Source of the DNA: Ophiostoma sp. CBS 140.51
Lineage: Eukaryota > Ascomycota > Sordariomycetes > Ophiostomatales > Ophiostomataceae
Direction: 5' to 3'
NCBI GenBank assembly: GCA_029298735.1
Contig: JANSLP010000241.1
Location: forward strand, 1 to 51,786
DNA: 51,786 nucleotides
Within the stretch, counting starts at the first letter, position 1. Each line of letters starts with the position of its first letter. The translations under genes were made by a program, and so were the position numbers. This document shows, one piece after another, positions 43,210-51,786 of the stretch. The notes below the pieces were generated by a model, which was given only the letters and a program-made list of their open reading frames with translations, had not been told where the DNA came from and made no database searches.

Positions 43210-44837
43210 ATGAACAATGGCAGCAACGATCCCAACGATGGACAACCCACTCCAAGGGACAAGGGGAAGGGCCGGGCCCTTTCTCCGCCCGACCACTCGA
43301 CAGATATGCCGCAAGCAAAGATATCACGAACATCCCAGCAGAACGGGCCCCACGATTTGGTCGACGGCATCTCGTCGACCACGTCGACACCATGTGTCAG
43401 CCACGAAGAGATACAAGCGGCAATGAGAGAGGCGGGGGACCTGTGGGGCCCTCCCGCCGTTGCCGAGTCGTCAAAGATGGCAGAGCTGCGGGCTGCCCAC
43501 TTGGCATCCGCAAGGCTTTTGGATTCTGGGTCGTCCGCGGTGACACAACCTAATGAAGACGACGTTCCGCGATGGGCAATTCCTGGGTATCGAAGCATCG
43601 CCAGACCAAACACGCCCGTCGATTCTGAGTCATCGATGACGGGACTAAGGACAAGTGCCCGCCAGTGGATGGAAGCAATCCCGGATCCCTCATATTCCCT
43701 CGCCCCTGCCCGCAGTATTTGGGAGCCCCCTGATTCCCGTGAATTTCTTCTGACTCCCCGATTCCTCGGCAATGGATACGTTGGACACCTTCGGCCTAAG
43801 CAAAGGTCGACGAACTGCACAAGCTGCTCGGATCCGGTAACACCAAAGACGTCTATAGTAGTACCGTGTCGACACACGTACTGCAACGCATGCATTGAGA
43901 GGATTGTCCGCACCAGCTTGGGATTTGCCTCCCGGTTCCCGCCGTCCTGCTGCCAGTTATATTTCCCCGTGTTGGTCCATTCAGAAGGCTACCTCAATTT
44001 CCTCCCGATCCAGCTCGTCGACGAGTATCGAGACAAGCTCGAGGAAACCTCTGCATATGACCGCACATACTGCCACGTGCCCACATGCTCGGCGTTTCTG
44101 CGCCGGCGCGACATATCTGGAAAGGTGGGCAACTGCCCTAAATGTGGTGCCAGCACATGTTCGGACTGCAAGCGAGAAATGCACGACGATGCATGCAAAG
44201 AAAATCCGGCGCTCGCCGAAGTGCTGCGCCTGGCCCGCGAGAAGAAATGGCAGCAGTGCTACGCCTGCAAGCGCATCATTGAACTCTCCGCGGGCTGCAA
44301 CCACATATGTATGTCGATCCCTCTTTCTGTTACCTATTATTTCCCCGCTAACCAACTGTAGCCTGCCTCTGCGGTGCCCAATTCTGTTACGTCTGTGGTA
44401 AACAGTGGAGGGTGTGTTCATGTATGCAATGGGACTACCATTTTGCTCAGCTGAATCAACAGCGACAACATCCTGCAATACCTCGCGTTTACCACGATGC
44501 CATGGGTCCCATGGCAGTAAACACCGAAATTAACGAGGAATCGTTCGGCGGCATCTCCGACGTCTCCGGCGACGACGGCGACGACGATGACGACAATGAC
44601 ACCAGCAACGGCGGCGAGGCCACCAATACCGGCCAAAGAATCGGCAATATACTGGGAGGTGTTCACGGAACCCCGCGCCCAGACCCCGCTGATTGCAGGC
44701 ATACTGAATGGACTCACCAGCGGCCGGGAGGGCAACATTGCCCCTTCTGTCAAACATTGAGTGTATTTATCTTACGGTGCACACATTGCCGTGCGGTGGC
44801 CTGCGAGATGTGTTCGCGAGCATTAAGGCGGCTATGA
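43210..44837 (+). CDS. RBR-type E3 ubiquitin ligase, intact copy (2)
   Basis: Two exons (43210-44308, 44362-44837) separated by a 53-bp intron with a GTATGT donor give 524 residues. I prefer the ATG at 43210 (context ATACAATGA); 43117 is an in-frame alternative. The N-terminal 200 residues are polar and disordered-looking. RING1 (CTSCSD...PCRHTYCNAC), IBR (TYCHVPTC...CPKC...CSDCKREMHDDAC) and RING2 (CYACKRIIELSAGCNHI-SCLCG...CYVCGKQW) follow, with the catalytic Cys in SCLCG. After RING2 comes an acidic stretch (GDDGDDDDDND) and a Cys-rich tail (CPFCQT...CTHCRAVACEMC). The same intron position as copy 1 shows that the two arose by tandem duplication. It ubiquitinates unknown targets, probably in the cytosol. 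Confidence 0.85.
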
Positions 44838-45609
44838 GTTCTGTTCTGCTCTTTTGCCCCAGGCTTGTCGACTGTGGAGAGCGCGGGGATGTGGATGGAG
44901 AAGTGAAGTGATCGGCAGTGGAATGCACACCGAGCGAGCGAGCGACTGTTATTATTATTATTATTAACGTATTTGTTTTACAGTTTTTATTTTTAGGCCG
45001 TATTTCTTTAGAGAATGACACGGCGTAGCGGGAAAACTCAGCCCTGTCATGGTTGACAGACGAGAAACGATAGAGGACTCTACATAGCAATAAACCCGAA
45101 ATTGATGAAACAAAGGTAAGAAACTAAAAACTTGTAAATAAAGAGTTGAGAATGTGAAAAGTTGAAAACATTACCCGGCCAAGGAAGTCAAGCCACAGTC
45201 GCCTTCCAAGGATGTATTGTGGTTCTGGTTCAGACCAGCCGTTTCATCATTGAATCTAAAATCTCACACGCATTCCAACAATTCTGAATTCCAACGCCCG
45301 GCACAGCCGCAATACCGCGGCGTAAACTTTAACTTCACCGTGTCCTCACCTTTCCCACCATTTGGCATTCATATTCGTTTGTTTCGCTTCGCTGCTTGCT
45401 GTACTCACTTTCGAAACGAACGGAGCCGACTGTGACACGGCGCACGAATTGATCAGTATTGTCCTCCGTTGTCTTGGCATTGAAGCTGTGCCGCGATTGG
45501 CAGACACGGGTCGCTAAAAATAATTTACTTTACGCGTCTTGTCTCCGCAATCGATTTTCATTCCTCACCAATACACCTCCCCACATCAACATGCTCGCCT
45601 AGATCAACC
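44838..45609. other. Intergenic with simple repeats
   Basis: No gene recognised. Simple repeats are listed separately. The stretch before 45610 is C/A-rich leader sequence. Confidence 0.5.
44931..44966 (+). repeat. Microsatellites: (CGAG)n then (TTA)n
   Basis: Three and a half units of CGAG (44931-44944) are followed four bases later by six units of TTA (44949-44966). Both are simple slippage-type repeats in non-coding DNA. Confidence 0.9.
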
Positions 45610-46818
45610 ATGCCCGGACTCGGCTTCCTCCTGCACCGACGCACACGGCGGTTGCGCCTGGCGCTGCTGTTCGTAGTGGCCGTCTTCTGCTTTCTCGACG
45701 TTTTGCACGCATGGCACGCCCAGAGTAGGGCACATCAGCGCAATCTTAATCAGCCCAAGCTCCCCCTGCAAAACATCTTTATCGCCAGCCTGCACTGGAA
45801 CAGCGAGGCCGTCCTCCGTGCCGCCTGGTCAGAGTCTCTGTTGAGCCTGGTCGACTCGCTGGGCGCCGCATCCGTCTTTGTCAGCATCTACGAGAGCGGC
45901 AGCTGGGATGGCACCAAGGGTCTGTTGACGGAGCTCGACGGCAAACTGGGCGAGCGCAACATCCCCCGGCGTGTTATCCTGGACAACACGACACATGCGG
46001 ACGAGATGAAGTCGACGGACCCGCAGGGGTGGGTCACAGACCTCACCGGCAAACGGCATCGACGGCGGATACCGTACCTAGCGGGACTGCGGAACACTGT
46101 CCTGGAGCCTTTGTTAGAGCAGAAGGCGAAAGGTGTCGTCTACGACAAAGTCCTATTTATTGAGGACATCATCTTTGCAGCCAATGACGCGCGATCATTG
46201 CTGGCCACGCGCGGTGGAGACTACGCTGCGGCATGTGCTCTTGACGCGTCCGTGGCACCGCTACTTTACGACACGTTTGCACTGCGCGACAGTGAGGGAC
46301 ATGAGCCATTGTCAATACGTTGGCCATACTTCGGATCAGCTAGATCACGGGAGGATACAATCAATGGTGAACCTGTGCCTGTCCGCAGCTGCTGGAATGG
46401 CATGGTAGCAATGGATGCGGCGCCATTTTATGATGGGCTCAAGTTCCGTGGACTACCAGACAGTTTGGCCACCGCTCATCTCGAAGGATCCGAGTGCTGT
46501 CTGATCCACGCTGACAACAAGGCCACAGTGAAGAAGGGAGTGTGGATGAATACGAATGTGCGCATCGCGTACAATGTGAAGGCCTATGCCGGGGTGCATC
46601 CTCTCAACAGGCCGTATCTGTCAACCAGCGATATCGGCTTTGGGTTGTGGGCCAATCGTTTACTGAGATGGTGGTCTACAACGTGGTTCAAGGATCGCAT
46701 AGTTGATACAAGGATGTTTGCTTGGAAACAGGAAGACACTGCCAACACAGAGGTTGGACGGGACTGCATCGTGGACGAGATGCAGATTCTCGTGGAAAAC
46801 GGATGGGCGCATGTTTGA
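45610..46818 (+). CDS. GT69 mannosyltransferase (CAP59/CMT1-like)
   Basis: A single-exon frame of 402 residues. It is a type II membrane protein: a short basic N terminus, one membrane anchor (about 15-35, LALLFVVAVFCFLDVL) and a lumenal catalytic domain. Matches to the CAP59/CMT1 family (GT69, alpha-1,3-mannosyltransferases) include IFIASLHWNSE, VSIYESGSWDGT, the acidic VLFIEDIIFAANDA, CWNGMVAMDA and SECCLIHAD. In Cryptococcus such enzymes act in capsule polysaccharide synthesis; ascomycete members probably add mannose to cell-surface glycans in the Golgi. It is tail-to-tail with a GT90 gene, 68 bp apart, and both families are known as capsule-gene homologues. The start ATG has an ACCATG context. 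Confidence 0.88.
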   Translation: MPGLGFLLHRRTRRLRLALLFVVAVFCFLDVLHAWHAQSRAHQRNLNQPKLPLQNIFIASLHWNSEAVLRAAWSESLLSLVDSLGAASVFVSIYESGSWDGTKGLLTELDGKLGERNIPRRVILDNTTHADEMKSTDPQGWVTDLTGKRHRRRIPYLAGLRNTVLEPLLEQKAKGVVYDKVLFIEDIIFAANDARSLLATRGGDYAAACALDASVAPLLYDTFALRDSEGHEPLSIRWPYFGSARSREDTINGEPVPVRSCWNGMVAMDAAPFYDGLKFRGLPDSLATAHLEGSECCLIHADNKATVKKGVWMNTNVRIAYNVKAYAGVHPLNRPYLSTSDIGFGLWANRLLRWWSTTWFKDRIVDTRMFAWKQEDTANTEVGRDCIVDEMQILVENGWAHV

Positions 46819-46827
46819 TCGATCAAA
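46814..46827. repeat. Perfect 14-bp palindrome at the GT69 stop codon
   Basis: TTTGATCGATCAAA is its own reverse complement and includes the TGA stop of the GT69 gene. It lies in the 68-bp gap between two convergent genes, 25 bp before an AATAAA (46852-46857). It might help 3' end formation on both strands or be chance. Confidence 0.6.
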
Positions 46828-46886
46828 GTTGAATGAAATTAACAACGCTCTAATAAACAATATTCTATAATTACGAGGAAAAGTGC

Positions 46887-49669
46887 TCACGCACCAATCG
46901 GTACACTGGCACTTCCTGCTGGCCGGTTTGGATCCTGCAGCCGTGCCAGCTCCAGCAGAAGGCGGTACACATACACCGCCCGGTCCGCGGGGCGCATCGC
47001 CTGCGCAAACCATCGGTGCCCATTCTCGGCCACGGTGCGCGCCGCCCGCTCGCCTCTCTTGGAGGTTAGATAGGACACCAGCTCAGGCACGTCCTCCATG
47101 CCCTGGCTGACGGGAAAGTAGTGCACCCACGGCACGAGCCGCTCGTCGTGCCATTCTCTGAGCAAAGTCTGCTTGAGCGGGGCTGACCCGGACGCCACCA
47201 GCTTGTAGTACCGTCCACTGATGCCGTTGCCGTCGACGCCAAACACGAGGCGACTCTGGAGGGCATCATCCCGGCCGGCCCACGGTCTCTGTCGAAAATA
47301 GGAGCGCATGGCACGGCAGGCACGGTGGTCGCACTGGAAGACACGGGTAAAGGCAATATCAAAGAGGCGGCCGTTCAGGAACGACGACAAGACCCGGCGG
47401 GGGGGACCGCCCTCGTCGGTCAGGTAGGCGTGCTGGCTGTGCTCCAGGTTCTGGGCGAGGGCAACAACACGGTGGCGGTGGAAGCCGCGCCACGATTTGG
47501 TATCTTGGGCATAGGCGCCTGTTGTCGAGCCGGCCCAGTACACCGTATTCTTCTTCTTGTCCCAGGGCATGTCGTGCGCCGTATCGTACATGAACTCGGG
47601 CTCACTATAGGCCGGGCTGGGGTACAGAATGTCGCCCATGGATGACAAGGCACCGCAGGAAATGATGGGCACAATGCCCTGAATGAGTGGGAAGGAGACG
47701 GGGCTGGTCAACATGCCGTGCATATCCTTGTACTCGGGGTGACGACAAAGGTCAATGGCAGCCTGTCTGTCGGTGACAAATGGAATACCAAAAGTGTCCA
47801 CAGTCGGGCCAATTTCAGCTGTCGTATTTGTGGACGATTGTTGCTGCTGTTGCGTTGTACAGTGTTGCGTGATGACGTCGTACACGGGCTTGCTATCGAG
47901 GATGTTGACGCTGTACTTGTTGTTTGTGTCGCCTGGTTTAGCGTCACCCGGCAGCAACACTCTCGGCTCGTCCAGATGGTTGACCAAGAATGTGACATCA
48001 ACGTCCAGAAGCACCGTTGTGTTGGGCACACCGCCGCCAAAATCACCACCGCCCAGCCAGGCATTAAACATGTCATGAACATAGCGGTCAAAAGTGCGTG
48101 AGGGATGTGTACACGTCGTCTGTCGCGTCTTGGCCGAGTAGGTGCACTTCCAGACGTGACTATCCGGGAGGGTGGAGACGATTCGCATTGCATTCTGGAT
48201 ATCCTTCCCGCTCAACACTCGCAATGGCGCCAGACTGTTGTGGATCATATCGTACTCGTCGATTATCGGCGCGCCCATCTCGTGAGCAAAGTTGAACCAC
48301 TCGGCGAAGCCCGGCGGTGGCTCGATGCCGTACCGTCGACGATACTCGTTGCTGGCAGCCGTCACGTTCATCGACTGCCGCTGCATCATATCATGGAAGT
48401 GTGCTTGGCTGTTCCGCATGAGAACTTCAACGGGGTGCTCGTGGTGGTTGAGATTGTTTGGTGGTGCTGGGTAGAAGCCGTTGATGGCAGCAATGTTGGC
48501 AATAAATGGTACAACGGGCACGAGGGCGAAGACTATCCACAACAGGCGTGCCCATTGTGTGTTCTTGGGGAGGAGGAAGATCGTTTGCGTGAGGGTGAGA
48601 AGAGAAGCCGCGACTACGGCCAGGGCGTTGATGTCGGTCAGCTGTGTAAAAGGGTCGCTGGTCGAAAGTAGGCCGAAGGTGAGGATGGTCGACGCGATGC
48701 GCCAGGAAGGAGGTTGTGTCGGAGGTGGGGGTGATAGAGGTCCGAGTGGGATGGAGGAAGAAAGAGAAAGTTTGTCATAGGTCGGAGGTGCTCGCAGTGT
48801 TTGTATAGTAAAGTACCAGAAGACGGCTCTGGATACGCCAAGAGATAGTGACGGCACGAGATCAATATTGATGGCTCCAAAGAGGTAGATGTCGCCGCCG
48901 GCGATGATGAGAAGGAGGAATACTGCGCGCCATGCTATTGATGTTATTGATTCGTGAACGTCGACGGAGGGTGTTATAGAAGAGACGAATCGACAGAGTC
49001 GTGAAGAAAGAGAGGAGGAGTCCGGTCGTGTAGTGAAGATGGTGAAGATGATGAGAATGGCTACGGCTGGGCCGATAGGTGGCGTGACATTTCCAAAGTT
49101 CCAGTCGACGAGACTGCCAATGCAAAGAAAGGCGACGGCGATTGTGCCCCATACGCTGGTTGAGATGAACGCCAAATACCGGTGGGTAGAGTCGTTGTCG
49201 ACTGTGTCGGATCCGAGAATGCGCTCGGCGAATAGGAGGAATGGTGTTATTGCAGGCTGTGCTGTTAGCCGGTGGCAATATCATCAACTGTCACGATACG
49301 TGCTTGTGGTCAACTTACCAACAGCAAAATGATGCCAAGTTCAGACCGGTAAATGGTCAGAGAGACGATGCAGACGGCGACAAACCACAGCGTCAACGAC
49401 TGTCGCCATCCACCCGACTGTGGTCTATCGTGATTCGAGTATCGCGAGTTCCGTGTCGTGAACTTTGCTATCGCCAATAGCGCTGCCCAGCATGCAATGT
49501 CTGCCCAAATCTCCAACGGTTGTGCAGCCAAGCGTTCGGCCAAGATGCTTCCAAGCAACGCGAGCGTCGCCGAGACGGTAACGGCCAAGCTCGTGCCTGG
49601 TGTTGGTATTGACATTAACATTGATGCGGAGCCAATGTTGGTGGCGCTTTTGGACAGAAAGCTCAACAT
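46887..49669 (-). CDS. GT90 glycosyltransferase (CAP10-like), multi-pass membrane
   Basis: Two exons (49669-49319 and 49256-46887, minus strand) with a 62-bp intron (GTAAGT donor, CTAAC branch, ACAG acceptor) give 906 residues. The first ~400 residues hold some nine to ten hydrophobic membrane segments. The C-terminal third carries the CAP10/GT90 domain: a VYWAGSTTGAY segment (about 686), WRGFHRHRVVAL (about 705) and a later DGNGISGRYYKLVASGSAPLKQ block that resembles the donor-binding region of this family. Cryptococcal relatives (CAP10, CXT1) transfer xylose or act in capsule assembly. The multi-pass N terminus is the long fungal form, unlike animal POGLUT enzymes. Probably Golgi. It is convergent with the GT69 gene. 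Start chosen at the Met that gives MLSFLSKSATN; the frame extends upstream but without family sequence. Confidence 0.88.
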
Positions 49670-51786
49670 CGTGGCGGCATCGTCGACCTTCTTGGCTATC
49701 GATTGATTTGGTCGACACGACGGAAAGAAGTCTGATTGTAGTCGGCAAACCGAGTTAAATTGCGTATTCAGAAGACACGCGAAACTCGTGCGACGGCCGT
49801 CCTTATGACACTTTGACACCCTCCTTTTTTGTTTAGTTTCCCCGGGCTGCTTTCTGTTCCTGTTGAAGATCGACACTCTAAGTCCAAGATCCTTCCCACC
49901 ATGAACCAGCAAAATGGACCAAATACCACCATCCTCTCAATAGACTGTGGAGTTCTTTTCTTAGTCTCTCCCACTCTTTACTTCGTATGACGCGGTGTGC
50001 AGGGGGGAATCTGAACACGAACGAGAAAAAGCGGCACAGTCGAGGCATTGTTGCCCTTCCGTGCCACTGACGACTTATGCACTTTTTCTACCCATTTTTG
50101 TATCGACGGACGCACCAACGGACGCAAACACCTGCTGTGCTTCCCGTAGCTTTGTACATCCCTACACGGGCAAACGGTCGCATTCCCGTCCTGTAGTACT
50201 ACAAAGCCGCCGTTTAATACTCCCTTACCTGGTCAATATGGGTAAAATGGCAGCAAGGAACTACCAAAGGCCTGGTAAAACTCGTGTTGCTTCATGAAAA
50301 CATCTCGGAAGTGGGAATCCAGTCGCATTCAACCAGAAATTTCCAGCGTCCCAGTATCCCGTACTCAGTAGAATGGTGGAAATGGCAGCCTACTGCACCT
50401 GCAACATTATTCAATAATTGCGATGTCCTGTGCAAATCATAGTGATCTCTTTTTTCAATTGAAGATAGGGAAGCACTCCACCCCACTACTCAGAATGAAC
50501 AAAAGTACGGAGTAAAAACAAGCATAACAGCCACCAACCTTGTTTCACGGGCTGCATTTGCAGGGTTGCAGGGGTACCAGGGTCTCGGTGGCCTTTCTTA
50601 TTGGTTCATTTGTCACTTGTCCCCTCTTTGTCAGTCGTCATCTGCCCCATTCTTTTGTCAGTTGAATTTCAACAGACGTGGGTGTTTCGTAATCATGGTA
50701 CAGCCACTCGGGCGTAAGTTGAGTTGGCGCAAACATGTTTCGATTTCTTTCGATGCCTGTGTTGGAAACCAAACTGCGCCACAGACATTACATTCAAAAC
50801 AAGAGGAAAGAGCAGGAAGAATCCTCCTTTGTTGTTCTTCAAAGGGAGCAAACATTTTACTTGGATAACCCCTGAAAATACATCTTTCCCTGACTCGCAA
50901 GAAGTGGGGAAATTGCTAAAAACAAGGATTTAGGGCTGCGCCAAAGCAGCCAAGAGATGAAAATCCATTGAGAGAGAAAGAAACAAATCGGCCCGCTGGT
51001 AAAGCTGACAGTAAACGCAACTGCCGCTCTGTCGGCGAAGAATGCTGCACCATCGCGGGGATCGTCCGTCAGAGCATCTCCAAGCAGCAGAATAAAAATT
51101 CGTCTGGTTGATACACGACGATGCATGAAAACATCGCAATTCGAACAATTGCAACCGGGGATAGGTGGGTGATGAACCACATTGTTGTCCGCCTTTGCCC
51201 ATTTCAGACAGTTTTGATTCAGGCAGCATTTCATCGGTTTTACGCCCCGGAACGGCGGCACATGGCGTCCCTTGGCGCGCACGTTAAACACCAAGACATC
51301 CAAGACAAGACGCCGAAACCTTAATAGAACAGCACAAATTAACAAAGTCGAAGAATTCAAAAAGTCAAAAACCACGCGGACGCTTTTTATGGTGCTATTT
51401 TTAAACACTGAACCCGTTGAACGTCAAAAACGAGGCTGGCCCGGTTTTCAGGAACCTGTCGCCACTAGCTCACTCGCCCTGCAGGAACTAGCTGGCGGTC
51501 AAAGGGCGAGGAAACGGAGACGGCTGTTGCCAGATTGAATCCCGCGGCAATGTGTTTCCCATATCTGCTTTCGCAATGGAATGGCAACTGAGAATAACAA
51601 AGACGATGACATGATTGTGGATATCCTGTGTTTTATGACTATTATATTATTATTATTATTATCCGCCTTTCTCAGCCACTCCTGGCTATTGGCGACTAGC
51701 TAGACAGAACCCTCTGGGGAAAAAACTGTCACAGAACTGAGTGGGTGAATATTCTATTCACCGGTGCGTGTGGTAGGCCACAGGTG
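49670..51786. other. Gene-free region to the end of the window
   Basis: About 2.1 kb with no credible coding sequence, tRNA or mobile element. Frames here are short and overlap on both strands. It contains the promoter of the GT90 gene at its left end and an ATT microsatellite near 51641-51662. Any gene to the right would start beyond the window. Confidence 0.5.
51641..51662 (+). repeat. ATT microsatellite
   Basis: About seven units of ATT, slightly interrupted at the left end, in non-coding DNA. Confidence 0.85.

Noticed and set aside
44931..44966. Possible CRISPR-like or telomere-like repeat
   Set aside because: The units are 3 and 4 bp with no spacers; these are ordinary microsatellites, and CRISPR does not occur in fungal nuclear DNA.

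Overview
This is nuclear DNA from a filamentous ascomycete. The evidence is short GT-AG introns (about 50 to 190 bp) with CTAAC/CTAAT-like branch sites, compact GC-rich genes with A-rich start contexts, eukaryotic tRNA genes without encoded CCA (one with an intron), and a family set typical of Pezizomycotina: a SidC/NPS2-type siderophore synthetase, DUF1996 and DUF8021 secreted proteins, a CE5 esterase, a patatin-NB-ARC-TPR receptor, RBR ubiquitin ligases, and GT69 and GT90 glycosyltransferases. Sordariomycetes is the likeliest class, but I cannot name a genus from the sequence.

Layout. 1.4-17.0 kb holds one four-exon gene for a ferrichrome-type non-ribosomal peptide synthetase of about 5,141 residues, read as A-T-C-A-T-C-T-C-A-T-C-T-C-T-C. 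17.5-25.6 kb is mostly a secretome stretch: a DUF1996 protein, an orphan gene, a CE5 acetylxylan esterase/cutinase-like enzyme, a DUF8021-like protein and a secreted aldose 1-epimerase, with a tRNA-Gly(UCC) between. 25.7-35.1 kb holds intracellular accessory enzymes: nitronate monooxygenase, a PaiB-like FMN-binding protein, tRNA-Tyr(GUA), an APH-fold kinase, two SDR oxidoreductases and a 563-residue orphan. 35.2-38.9 kb is a five-exon NLR-like gene whose patatin domain has Gly where the catalytic Asp is expected. 40.7-44.8 kb has two tandem RBR-type E3 ligase genes, the first truncated. 45.6-49.7 kb is a tail-to-tail pair of homologues of cryptococcal capsule genes, GT69 (CAP59/CMT1) and GT90 (CAP10). 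The last 2.1 kb shows no gene.

How the genes work together. The synthetase would join glycine/serine-type residues and N5-acyl-N5-hydroxyornithine into an intracellular iron-storage peptide, but the genes that make hydroxyornithine are not in the window. The secreted enzymes suit plant-polymer and sugar use. The NLR-like gene and the RBR pair lie within 2 kb of each other and resemble components of fungal non-self or quality-control systems; a functional link is only inference. The two glycosyltransferases probably act in the Golgi on cell-surface mannan/xylose-type glycans.

Exon boundaries were set by eye from splice motifs, reading phase and family conservation. All functions are homology inferences from motifs I recognise; no search was run.
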